DNA from: Glycomyces paridis
GTDB taxonomy: Bacteria > Actinomycetota > Actinomycetes > Mycobacteriales > Micromonosporaceae
Length of the DNA: 64,000 nt
Assembly (NCBI RefSeq): GCF_004912155.1
Contig: NZ_STGX01000010.1
Span: 26,223-90,222 of the forward strand
Direction of reading: 5' to 3'
The notes beneath the pieces are model-generated. The model made no database searches and was not told the origin of the DNA. It saw nothing but the letters and a program-made list of their open reading frames with translations. Each line of letters opens with the position of its first letter. Position 1 is the stretch's first letter. The translations under genes were made by a program, and so were the position numbers. This document shows positions 7,646 to 14,853 of this stretch, in pieces.

Positions 7646-9081
7646 CGAGGGGGACTCCCAGGCGAGGAGGCGGTCGGCATCGGCCACCCCGGACCCGCCT
7701 GGGGCGGCGCGGACCAAGCCCGCAGCAGCCGTTCGGCCTCGATCGTATCGGCATCGGCCGGGCCGAACGCGGCGGCCATCTCACCGACCACAGTAGCCAG
7801 TTCACGGTGGGCCTCGGGCATCCGGCCGAGGGCCGCGAGCATGTCCACTGCGATGCGCCGCGAGTACAGGGTCGACCGCGCCCGCTCGCCCTCGAGGCGC
7901 CGCTGCCGCTCGACGACGCTCGACAGGCCCGTCAAGGCGCTCGCCGCGTTCCCCAGGGCCGCAAGGCACTGCGCGGCCTTCGCCTGGCAGCGCAGCGCCA
8001 GTGCCGGGTCGGGCGTTTCCAGGTCCTTCGCGAGCGCGCGGAACGCCGAGAGCGCCCCGTTGAAGTCCCCTGCGGCATAGGCGCGGTCGGCCTCGGCGAG
8101 GCGCCGTGCGGACCGGTCCGGCTGCGGCGCCGCGGCCTTGGCGGCGGCCTCCCTCGCGACCCGGGCGGGGGCGAGCGGGGCCCGGAACGGCCAGGTCGGG
8201 TCGCCGCAGTCGCGCACGGGCGTACCGGAGGCCGGCGATCCTGCGAGCATCGCGGCGAGCTGGAGGTGGACGGCGGCGGCGTCCGAGCCGCGCTCGGCGG
8301 GCTCCTTGGAGAGCAGGCGCGAGACGAGGCCGTCGAGCTCGGAGGGGAAGTCGGGCCGGGCGCGGCGGACCGGCTCGGGCAGTTCCTTCAGGTGCGCGGT
8401 CTGCACCTCGTACGCGGAGCCGCGGTCGGCGAAGAGCCTTTCGCCCGTGGCCATCTCGAACAGGAGGGCGCCGAGGGCGTAGAGGTCGGCGGCGGGACCG
8501 GCGGGCTGGGCGCGGATCTGCTCGGGGGCCATGTAGTTGAGCGTGCCGGGCTTGTCGCCGGTGGCGGTCAGGCGCGAGACGTCCGGCTCCAGGACCGCGG
8601 CGATCCCGAAGTCCACCACGTGGACCAGGCCGGTGGGGCCGACGATGATGTTGGCGGGCTTGAGGTCCCGGTGGATGACGTGGCGCTCGTGGGCGGCGGT
8701 GAGGACGGAGGCGAGCTGCGCGCCGATGGCGAGGGTCCAGTCGACGGGGAGGGGGCCGGTCTCGTCGAGGAGGTCGCGGAGGTTGAGTCCGGGCAGGTAG
8801 GCCATGACGAGGAACAGCTCGCCGGAGGCCGCGTCGAGCCCGGCGTCGAAGATGGCGGGCACGCCGGGGTGCTGGATCTGGGCGGTCACGCGCGCTTCGC
8901 GGCGGAAGCGGGCGGCGGCCTCGTGGCGGCCGGGCCCGTCGAGGAGGTCGGGGCGCACGACCTTGACGGCGACCTCGCGCTCCAGGTGGAGGTCGAGGCC
9001 CTGCCAGACCCGGCCCATGCCGCCGGCGCCGACCGGTCGCACCAGCCGGTACCGGTCGTCGATGACCTGGGGACTGTTCAC
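7642..9081 (-). CDS. Soluble Ser/Thr protein kinase with C-terminal TPR-like region
   Basis: A 479-residue Hanks-type kinase. Visible motifs: glycine loop GAGGMGRVW (18-26), VAVKVV lysine, catalytic HRDLKPANI, DFGIA, and APEQ. The kinase domain ends near residue 265. The C-terminal half (about 315-450) is a helical repeat region (RRLAEADRAYAAGDFNGALS ... AKAAQCLAALGNAASAL) typical of TPRs, and no transmembrane helix or PASTA domain is present, unlike PknB, so it should be cytosolic. The GTG start at 9081 places the first residues just before the kinase fold; a longer in-frame start at 9165 adds only Arg/Pro-rich sequence. It forms a two-gene unit with the HhH membrane protein. Confidence 0.88.
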   Translation of the reverse strand: MNSPQVIDDRYRLVRPVGAGGMGRVWQGLDLHLEREVAVKVVRPDLLDGPGRHEAAARFRREARVTAQIQHPGVPAIFDAGLDAASGELFLVMAYLPGLNLRDLLDETGPLPVDWTLAIGAQLASVLTAAHERHVIHRDLKPANIIVGPTGLVHVVDFGIAAVLEPDVSRLTATGDKPGTLNYMAPEQIRAQPAGPAADLYALGALLFEMATGERLFADRGSAYEVQTAHLKELPEPVRRARPDFPSELDGLVSRLLSKEPAERGSDAAAVHLQLAAMLAGSPASGTPVRDCGDPTWPFRAPLAPARVAREAAAKAAAPQPDRSARRLAEADRAYAAGDFNGALSAFRALAKDLETPDPALALRCQAKAAQCLAALGNAASALTGLSSVVERQRRLEGERARSTLYSRRIAVDMLAALGRMPEAHRELATVVGEMAAAFGPADADTIEAERLLRAWSAPPQAGPGWPMPTASSPGSPPR

Positions 9082-9499
9082 GTCTACAAGGATGCCCGCC
9101 CGCCGCGGCGGCCCGGAGGCCGGACCCGGGCCGCAGGCGCGTGCCCGCCGTCGCCGGATCGTCACCGCTCGTTGCGGTCCGGTTCGTTTCGGCGACGGCC
9201 GCAGCGTGCCGCGTTGCGACGGTTCGGCACGGTCCGTCCCGCGTCGAACACGTGTCGAAGGCGATGGGCCCCTCCGGGCGCATGGGACTGGTCACAACTC
9301 GGGTCAAACCGGCGCTCCGGACACTTGCGACTCGTCCGGGCGGTGACGAAACCCCTGCGTAACACGCATGTTCGCACCGATGGATTTTCCCTCCCGCGTT
9401 GACGCGGGGCTGTGTCGAACGCTACAGTGCTTCACTAAACACCCTTCCGAGTGAATGCGCACTCACCCCACAGGTGAACCCCAAGTGGTAGGGAGCCAT
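9082..9499. other. 418-bp divergent intergenic region
   Basis: It separates the kinase gene from the DUF4272 gene. It holds a sigma-70-like promoter (9399-9428) and a small dyad GAGTG-N6-CACTC at 9449-9464. No gene is convincing here: the open frames are Arg/Pro-rich and not GC3-biased. Confidence 0.5.
9399..9428 (+). promoter_or_regulatory. Promoter TTGACG-N18-TACAGT
   Basis: -35 TTGACG (9399-9404), 18-bp spacer, -10 TACAGT (9423-9428), upstream of the DUF4272 gene. The dyad at 9449-9464 lies just downstream, where a repressor could block it. Confidence 0.55.
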
Positions 9500-10165
9500 A
9501 TGCCGACGGTGATCTCAGACCCCCGGAGCATCCGACTGCGTACAGTAGACGGTCTCAGTGCCCTCGGCCTCCCCGCGCCCCCCGCGCAGTTCCCCATGCC
9601 GTTCCCCTCGGGCCGCCTTCCCCGCCTGCGCCCGCGCGGCCACGTCGAGGCCCGCGCCGCGATCCTCAACGTCGTCCAGGCCCGCGTCTTCGACATGCCG
9701 GAGGAACTGGCGATGCGCTGGCTCCTCGACGCCCACGTGCTCGACCACCTCTCGCCCGACGAATGGGGCTTCATCGCTTGCGGCAGAGGGGAACGCGCCC
9801 GATACGCCGACCAGCTGGAGAGCCTCTACACGGTGGCGTGGCTGCTCGGCCTGGTCGACCACCTCGACCCCGGCGTGCCGTGCACTGAAGAACTGCCCGA
9901 GCTGCTGCCGGACCTGCGCCGCCCCGAGTCGTTCGGGAACTGGCGCGACCGGCGACTCACCCCCACCCGTGACGCGAGCGTGGTCGCCGAGATGCTCGAC
10001 CTCTACTACTGCCTCGACTGGGTCTGCGACCAGGCCAGGCGGGCGGGCCAGGCCCCGCCGCGCGGCGTGGACGACAACCTCGTGTGGCACCGCCGCTGGG
10101 CCCTCGAATGGGCCGTGGTCTTCGGCGACGAGCGCCCCGCCCACTGGGACGAGGTCCGCTTCTAG
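9500..10165 (+). CDS. DUF4272 family protein
   Basis: A 221-residue protein matching the DUF4272 pattern: an early EARAAILNVVQARVF segment, the central helix MRWLLDAHVLDHLSPDEW, the conserved ESLYTVAWLLGLVDHLDPG, and the C-terminal DLYYCLDWVCDQAR ... WHRRWALEW. No signal peptide or membrane helix, so cytosolic. The ATG at 9500 is preceded by AGGGAG at proper spacing; the frame is open further upstream to 9455 without a ribosome site. It stands alone in its transcription unit. The biochemical function of DUF4272 is not known to me. Confidence 0.75.
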   Translation: MPTVISDPRSIRLRTVDGLSALGLPAPPAQFPMPFPSGRLPRLRPRGHVEARAAILNVVQARVFDMPEELAMRWLLDAHVLDHLSPDEWGFIACGRGERARYADQLESLYTVAWLLGLVDHLDPGVPCTEELPELLPDLRRPESFGNWRDRRLTPTRDASVVAEMLDLYYCLDWVCDQARRAGQAPPRGVDDNLVWHRRWALEWAVVFGDERPAHWDEVRF

Positions 10166-10303
10166 GAAGCGCTCCCGCGGTCGCAGTGCCGCGATGGATC
10201 GCGTGGTGGACGGGTCGATCTCCGGCGTGCCCGGCTTCGGTTCGCGGCAACCGATTCGGCGTGGCGCCCGCATCCGAGTGATCCCGCCCGCATGCTCATC
10301 CCG

Positions 10304-10394
10304 CCGAGTGCCGAGTGCCGAGTGCCGAGTGCCGAGTGCCGAGTGCCGGGTGCCGAGTGCCGAGTGCCGAGTGCCGAGTGCCGAGTGCCGAGCG
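10304..10394. repeat. Heptanucleotide tandem array, 13 units of CCGAGTG
   Basis: Thirteen head-to-tail 7-bp units: eleven are identical, unit 7 (10346-10352) is CCGGGTG and the last (10388-10394) is CCGAGCG. It lies between the DUF4272 gene and add, about 75 bp upstream of the add -10 element. A 7-bp period does not conserve reading frame, so it is most likely a non-coding VNTR. Confidence 0.95.
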
Positions 10395-10467
10395 TTCGCG
10401 TCCATGCGCCCGAAACCAGTGAGCGGACACCGGGCTCGTCGCGCGGCGTCGGGCGCGGGCGCCTCGC

Positions 10468-10473
10468 TATATT
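10468..10473 (+). promoter_or_regulatory. Leaderless -10 element TATATT
   Basis: TATATT ends 6 nt before the ATG of add at 10480, so transcription would begin at the start codon. It is one of the few AT-rich hexamers in the area. Confidence 0.5.
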
Positions 10474-10479
10474 CATGGG

Positions 10480-11580
10480 ATGAATGCGAAGCCTTTGTCC
10501 CGCGAACAGATCCGCTCGGCCCCCAAGGTCGTCCTCCACGAGCACCTCGACGGCGGCCTGCGCCCCCAGACGCTCATCGAGATCGCCGACGAGATCGGCC
10601 ACACGCTGCCCGCGACCGACGCCGAGGCCCTCGGGAACTGGTTCTTCGAGGCCGCCGACTCCGGCACCCTGGAGCGGTACCTGGAGACCTTCGCGCACAC
10701 CATCGCCGTCTCCCAGCAGGCCGACCACTGCTTCCGCATCGCCTCCGAGGCCGCCCAGGACCTCGCCGAGGACGGCGTGGTCTACGCCGAGGTCCGCTAC
10801 GCGCCCGAGCAGCAGCTCCTCGGCGGTCTGAGCCTCGAAGGCGTCGTCGAGGCCACCCTCGCCGGCTTCGAGGAGGGCGAGCGGCTCGCCGAGAAGGCCG
10901 GCCGCACCATCAAGGTCCGCACCCTCCTGTGCGGGATGCGCCACGCCGACCGCACCCTGGAGATCGCCAAGCTCGCCGTCGCCTACCGCGACAAGGGCGT
11001 CGTCGGCTTCGACATCGCCGGCGGCGAGATCGGCAACCCGGCCGAGCGCCACATCGAGGCCTTCGAGTACCTGCGGCGCGAGTCGATGCCGTTCACCATC
11101 CACGCGGGCGAGTCCGTCGGGCCCGAGTCGATCTGGGGCGCGGTCGCCGTCTGCGGCGCGAACCGCATCGGGCACGGCGTCCAGCTCATCAAGGACATCG
11201 ACCTCACCGGCGACGAGGCGAAGCTCTCGAACCTCGCCCACTACATCCGCGACCGGCGCATCGCCCTCGAAGTCGCGCCCTCCTCCAACCTCCAGACCGA
11301 GGGCGCCGAGTCCATCGAGACGCACCCGATCAAGGCGCTCTACGACCTCGGATTCCGCGTCACCGTCAACAACGACAACCGGCTCATGAGCCGCACCCAC
11401 ACCTCGCGCGAGTTCGCGCTGCTCTCGGAGACCTTCGGGTGGGGCTGGGCCGAGGTCAAGCGGTGCACCGAGAACGCCGCGAAGGCCGCGTTCCTGCACC
11501 ACCCGGAACGCCGCCGCCTCATCGAGGACGTCATCCGCCCGGCCTACGCGGCGCTGGAGTCGGCGACCGACGCTGAGTAA
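10480..11580 (+). CDS. add: Adenosine deaminase
   Basis: A 366-residue zinc-dependent adenosine/2-deoxyadenosine deaminase (adenosine + water to inosine + ammonia), cytosolic purine salvage. Metal and catalytic motifs: HEHLDG (N-terminal HxH), FDIAGGE, TIHAGES (zinc His and catalytic Glu), RIGHGVQ (His), and VTVNNDNRLMS, where the conserved Asp sits; many homologues have NTDN at that point. Length fits the family. Next to a second deaminase-type amidohydrolase 9 bp downstream, it could also act on 6-amino-6-deoxyfutalosine in the futalosine route to menaquinone, a role some Streptomyces adenosine-deaminase homologues take; sequence alone does not decide. Confidence 0.9.
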   Translation: MNAKPLSREQIRSAPKVVLHEHLDGGLRPQTLIEIADEIGHTLPATDAEALGNWFFEAADSGTLERYLETFAHTIAVSQQADHCFRIASEAAQDLAEDGVVYAEVRYAPEQQLLGGLSLEGVVEATLAGFEEGERLAEKAGRTIKVRTLLCGMRHADRTLEIAKLAVAYRDKGVVGFDIAGGEIGNPAERHIEAFEYLRRESMPFTIHAGESVGPESIWGAVAVCGANRIGHGVQLIKDIDLTGDEAKLSNLAHYIRDRRIALEVAPSSNLQTEGAESIETHPIKALYDLGFRVTVNNDNRLMSRTHTSREFALLSETFGWGWAEVKRCTENAAKAAFLHHPERRRLIEDVIRPAYAALESATDAE

Positions 11581-11589
11581 GCTCGGCTC

Positions 11590-12828
11590 ATGCACCTTTA
11601 CACCGCCCCCGTCGTGGTCCCGATCGCGGGCGAGCCGATCCGCGAGGGCGCGGTCGGGGTCGACGACGGGCGCATCGCCTACGTCGGCCCCGCCGCCGAC
11701 GCCCCCGAGGCCGACGGCACGACCGCCTTCGACGGCGTCCTCACCCCCGGACTCGTCAACGCCCACACCCATCTCTGCTACACCTCCTTCGCCGACATGT
11801 ACGGCAACGAGAAGGAGTTCTTCGAGTGGATCCAGGAGTTCGCCCGCCGCAACCCCGCCACGGCCGACGAGATCTGGAAGTCCTCCGTCCAGGCGGGCAT
11901 CGACGAGTCCATCGCCCACGGCGTCACCGCCGTCGCCGACATCGTCACCCCCCAGGCCGGGTTCGAGCCGCTCTTCGCCTCCGACCTCGCCGGCGTCGCC
12001 TACTGGGAGGCGTGCTTCATCGACGACGCCGCCTGGGAGGCCCGCCGTAACGCCTGGCGCGAGGTCGTCACCGACAGCCGCGCGGTCAACAACTCCGACA
12101 TCGCCGTCGGCATCAGCCCGCACACCCTGTACACGCTGGGCACCGGCGTCGGCAAGAGCCTCGCCGAACTCGCGCGCACCCTCGACATCCGCATCCACCC
12201 GCACCTCGCCGAGACCACCCACGAGGACATGTTCGTGCGCCGCGGCTCCGGACCGTTCGCGTTCATGAACCGCCGCGCCGGACTCGCCCTCGAACTCGCC
12301 GACGGCGGCGCCGGGCACTCCCCGGCCACCCAGATGGACAAGGTCGGCTGGCTCGGCGCGGACTCCCATGTCGCGCACGGCGTCCACCTCGACAAGACCG
12401 ACCGTGAACTCCTGCGCTCCAAGAACAGCGCCGTCGCCCTCTGCGCCCGCTCCAACGCTCGCCTCGAAGCGGGCGAGCCGCCCGTGGCCGCCCTCCGAGC
12501 CGAAGGCAACACCGTCGCCGTCGGCACCGACTCGCGCGCCTCCAGCCCCGACCTCGACGTCGCCGCCGAATGGCCCGTCCTCCGCAAGCTCGCCCTCGCC
12601 CAAGGCGACGGCGGCGAAGGCCTCAACGAATGGCTCGTCCGCGCCGCCACCGAGGGCGGCGCCAAAGCCCTCGGCCGCAACGACATCGGCGTCCTCAAGA
12701 TCGGCGCCCGAGCCGACCTCGCCGTCTTCGACGTGCCCACCAAAGGCGACCCGTACACCGCCTTGGTGAACGGCGCCGCCGGCAACTGCACGGCCACCGT
12801 GCTCAAGGGCAACCACCTCGATCGATAG
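11590..12828 (+). CDS. Amidohydrolase-family deaminase (TrzA/ATZ type; possible aminofutalosine or SAH/MTA deaminase)
   Basis: A 412-residue metal-dependent hydrolase with the composite-domain amidohydrolase fold: a small beta domain (1-55), GLVNAHTHLCY carrying the HxH metal pair, HPHLAETTHED with the third His and Glu, SHVAHGVHL with the fourth His, GTDSRASS with the catalytic Asp, then ALGRNDIGVLKIGARADLA closing the beta domain. Family members deaminate adenosine derivatives, guanine or triazines. It starts 9 bp after add and is probably cotranscribed, so a nucleoside substrate such as S-adenosylhomocysteine, methylthioadenosine or aminodeoxyfutalosine is likely. The substrate is not determined here. 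Confidence 0.8.
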   Translation: MHLYTAPVVVPIAGEPIREGAVGVDDGRIAYVGPAADAPEADGTTAFDGVLTPGLVNAHTHLCYTSFADMYGNEKEFFEWIQEFARRNPATADEIWKSSVQAGIDESIAHGVTAVADIVTPQAGFEPLFASDLAGVAYWEACFIDDAAWEARRNAWREVVTDSRAVNNSDIAVGISPHTLYTLGTGVGKSLAELARTLDIRIHPHLAETTHEDMFVRRGSGPFAFMNRRAGLALELADGGAGHSPATQMDKVGWLGADSHVAHGVHLDKTDRELLRSKNSAVALCARSNARLEAGEPPVAALRAEGNTVAVGTDSRASSPDLDVAAEWPVLRKLALAQGDGGEGLNEWLVRAATEGGAKALGRNDIGVLKIGARADLAVFDVPTKGDPYTALVNGAAGNCTATVLKGNHLDR

Positions 12829-13124
12829 GCCTTCCTCCTCTCCTCGCACGCTTCCGGAACTCGATGGTGCCCCACCGAACCTGAAGCCACGCTGAAGCGA
12901 CCTGAAGCGAACCTGAAGCCGAACTCAGACTGGGACTCGGAAGGCTCGCACCCGGATCGAAGGGCAGTGAGCGGCGACGACACGGGTTCGAGCCGAGCAG
13001 CGGGGGAGCGGCGAAGGTGGAGCCGTGGAGTGGGAATCGCCGGCGGGTGGCACGGTTCGGCATGGCGCGGCGGCGAGAGGGCCGCGCCCTGTTCGCGGTT
13101 CCCGGACGCGCGATCCTGATTCGG

Positions 13125-13172
13125 CGTGGGCGTGGGCGTGGGCGTGGGCGTGGGCGTGGGCGTGGGCGTGGT
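13125..13172. repeat. Hexanucleotide array, 7 x CGTGGG plus a variant
   Basis: Seven perfect CGTGGG units (13125-13166) followed by CGTGGT. The length is a multiple of 3, so all frames stay open across it and give Arg-Gly or Ala-Trp repeats, an artefact rather than evidence of coding. Confidence 0.95.
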
Positions 13173-13295
13173 GGGCCGTTTGGCAGAGATCGGTCGGCTT
13201 TCGAGTGGTTCGTGCGATGCGATGCCTGGTCTCGGGGTCGGTAACGCTTTCGTCTCGGGCCTTGTCGATCGGGCTCGCGTCCGCGATGCTCGATG

Positions 13296-13319
13296 AGGCC
13301 CGCGCCGTTCAGCGGGCCT
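13296..13319 (+). terminator. Hairpin AGGCCCGC / GCGGGCCT followed by T residues
   Basis: An 8-bp perfect stem with an 8-nt loop, followed by TTCATG. It is terminator-like but no gene reads into it. Confidence 0.4.
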
Positions 13320-13371
13320 TCATGCCTGATTCACTGGAGCGGCCGAGCCGCTCCGTGTATCCCCTGGAGAA

Positions 13372-13402
13372 GGCGGGGCGCGCGGAATCCGCGCGCCCCG
13401 CC
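13372..13402. terminator. Perfect 15-bp inverted repeat with 1-nt centre
   Basis: GGCGGGGCGCGCGGA (13372-13386), one A, and the exact complement (13388-13402). Same design as the palindrome at 2345-2375. Just upstream is a 7-bp hairpin at 13336-13354. Confidence 0.45.
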
Positions 13403-13829
13403 GATTCGTTTCCGGGCCGTGTTCACCGCCCACGGGTCTCTGATCCCGTCCACGCCCGCTGAGGCGTGCCCGAATTCGTGTCGGCGCGCCGCGCGGGCCC
13501 GAACCACCCTGGCCGCCCACGGCCAGAACCCGCCCTGCGGGCGCTTCACGGCCCCGGGCGGAAACGCGGGACGGCGAGTCTCAAATCCGTCGGAACCTGC
13601 GGGTTTCCGGCCTTCGTGACGACTCGGCAGCAGTCTGTGAGAACCCACACCCCCTAGTTATCGGATGGGTTACGCGCGATAACGGTTCGGTTTCATAGAT
13701 CGACATCACAGCTTCCATGCGTCAATGTGGTTCTGTAGCGCACGCCGCACTCGGGGGATCTCTCAGCGTCATCCCAGCCGGGCCCGCGGAACGCGGCGCT
13801 CGGACCGAACCGATGACGAGGAGGCGCAG

Positions 13830-13955
13830 GTGGCTCAGGCGACCGACCACGGCACCGCGCTTCCCGTTGCGTCCCAGTCGAAGCTTCCCATTGCCACTCC
13901 TCCGGGCGAGTGTGCGGCCCTTCCCTGCTCCCTTCAGGCCGCCCGCGCCGCGTGA
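13830..13955 (+). CDS. Candidate 41-aa small protein
   Basis: GTG at 13830 is preceded at ideal distance by GAGGAGG (13818-13824), one of the best Shine-Dalgarno sequences in the window. The 41-residue product begins VAQATDHGTALPVASQSKLP, has two cysteines (GECAALPCS) and ends QAARAA. The stop is 28 nt before a clear Rho-independent hairpin with a T-run (13984-14024), so ribosome site, frame and terminator make a complete small gene. No similarity is recognised and no signal peptide is seen. It could be a small regulator or peptide precursor, or a chance frame next to a real terminator. Confidence 0.45.
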   Translation: MAQATDHGTALPVASQSKLPIATPPGECAALPCSLQAARAA

Positions 13956-13983
13956 TTCCGCGCGCGCCCGATATAACCCCTTG

Positions 13984-14024
13984 ATCCGCCGGGGCCCACA
14001 CCGACAGGGCTCCGGCGGATTTTC
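13984..14024 (+). terminator. Rho-independent terminator, 14-bp stem plus T-run
   Basis: ATCCGCCGGGGCCC (13984-13997), a 9-nt loop, GGGCTCCGGCGGAT (14007-14020, one G-U pair), then TTTCT. It ends a transcript from the left, immediately before menG. Confidence 0.85.
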
Positions 14025-14038
14025 TCTGCGGCGTGTGC

Positions 14039-14044
14039 AAGGCT
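14039..14044 (+). promoter_or_regulatory. Leaderless -10-like element AAGGCT before menG
   Basis: AAGGCT ends 6 nt before GTG 14051, the same spacing as the TANNNT elements of other leaderless genes here, with one mismatch. It favours the 14051 start over GTG 14033. Confidence 0.35.
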
Positions 14045-14050
14045 GTCGGG

Positions 14051-14746
14051 GTGATCGAGGCGAACGAAGCGAATACCCCGCGTAAGGAACCCGGCCGCGT
14101 CGCGGCGATGTTCGACCGGGTCGCGCCGGGCTACGACCGCACCAACACCGTCATGGTCGCCGGGATGGACAAGCGCTGGCGCAAGGCCGTGCGCGAGGCG
14201 CTCAGCCTCCAGCCCGGCGAGCGCTGCCTCGACCTCGGCGCGGGCACGGGCGTCTCCACCGTCGAGCTCGCCAAGTCCGGCGCCGACGTCATCGGCGTCG
14301 ACTTCTCCCTGGGGATGCTCCAGGCCCACCGCGACCGCCAGGTCCCGCTGGTGAACGCCGACGCGCTCCACCTGCCGTTCGCCGACGGCACCTTCAACGC
14401 CGTTACCGGCTCCTTCTTCGTGCGCAACGTGGTCGACCTGGACGCGTGCCTCGCCGAGATCCGCCGCGTCCTCGCCCCCGGCGGCCGCATGGTCCTGTGC
14501 GAGGTCTCGCGGCCGGTGTGGAAGCCCTACCGGAAGGCCCACGGCGTCTTCGTCAAGCACGTGCTGCCGAAGGTCGCCGCGCGCGTCGCCTCCGACCCCG
14601 AGGCCTACCGCTACCTCGCCGACACGACCATGGCCTGGCCCGACCAGGCCGAGTTCGCCGACCGGATCGTCAAGGCCGGGTACAGGAAGGTCGCCTGGCG
14701 CAACCTCGCCGGCGGCGCCGTCGCCATGCACCGCGGCTTCAAGTAG
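14051..14746 (+). CDS. menG: Demethylmenaquinone methyltransferase (UbiE/MenG)
   Basis: A 231-residue class I SAM methyltransferase that methylates the demethylmenaquinone ring in the last step of menaquinone synthesis. Visible: N-terminal VAAMFDRVAPGYDRTN, DKRWRKAVREAL, SAM motif I LDLGAGTGVSTVELAKSG, the acidic GVDFS, and the family C-terminus YRYLADTTMAWPDQAEF ... AVAMHRGFK. Start chosen at GTG 14051 because of the -10-like element 6 nt upstream and because the alternative only adds six residues. The respiratory location (menaquinone reductase and nuo genes 7 kb away) fits. Confidence 0.88.
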   Translation: MIEANEANTPRKEPGRVAAMFDRVAPGYDRTNTVMVAGMDKRWRKAVREALSLQPGERCLDLGAGTGVSTVELAKSGADVIGVDFSLGMLQAHRDRQVPLVNADALHLPFADGTFNAVTGSFFVRNVVDLDACLAEIRRVLAPGGRMVLCEVSRPVWKPYRKAHGVFVKHVLPKVAARVASDPEAYRYLADTTMAWPDQAEFADRIVKAGYRKVAWRNLAGGAVAMHRGFK

Positions 14747-14768
14747 CGAACGCCTGCAACAGAAAAGC

Positions 14769-14804
14769 GCCGCCCGCGCCGCCCCCGTAGGCGGCGCGGA
14801 CGGC
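14769..14804. terminator. Hairpin between convergent genes, 15-bp stem with one mismatch
   Basis: GCCGCCCGCGCCGCC (14769-14783), loop CCCGTA, GGCGGCGCGGACGGC (14790-14804). It is 23 nt after the menG stop and 50 nt from the dioxygenase stop, so it may serve both strands. Confidence 0.65.
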
Positions 14805-14853
14805 TCCGGCGGGCGCTCGACATGACGATCACCGGCCCGCGGGTCCAGGGCGC

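Larger units (their letters stand above)
12829..13829. other. 1-kb region without a convincing gene, with simple repeats and hairpins
   Basis: After the amidohydrolase stop there are degenerate CCTGAAGC repeats (12881-12925), the hexamer array (13125-13172), hairpins at 13296-13319, 13336-13354 and 13372-13402, and a 7-bp inverted repeat GTTATCG-N13-CGATAAC at 13657-13683. Open frames exist on both strands but lack ribosome sites and have Arg/Pro- or Ala/Trp-repeat translations. Several clustered terminator-like hairpins suggest the end of one transcription unit and possibly an unrecognised RNA. Confidence 0.6.

Noticed and set aside
10304-10394. Tandem array considered as CRISPR
   Set aside because: Units are 7 bp with no spacers and no cas genes nearby; it is a simple tandem repeat.
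12970-12995. tRNA-like GGTTCGAGCC sequence
   Set aside because: Only three base pairs can form around it and no acceptor or anticodon stems are present.
13025-13462. 145-codon frame with an Ala-Trp repeat
   Set aside because: The repeat is the translation of the CGTGGG array; no ribosome site, no GC3 bias, unrelated residues on both sides.
13725-13829. Upstream extension of the 41-aa small gene
   Set aside because: Added residues are Arg/Ser-rich and lack a ribosome site, whereas GTG 13830 has a perfect one.
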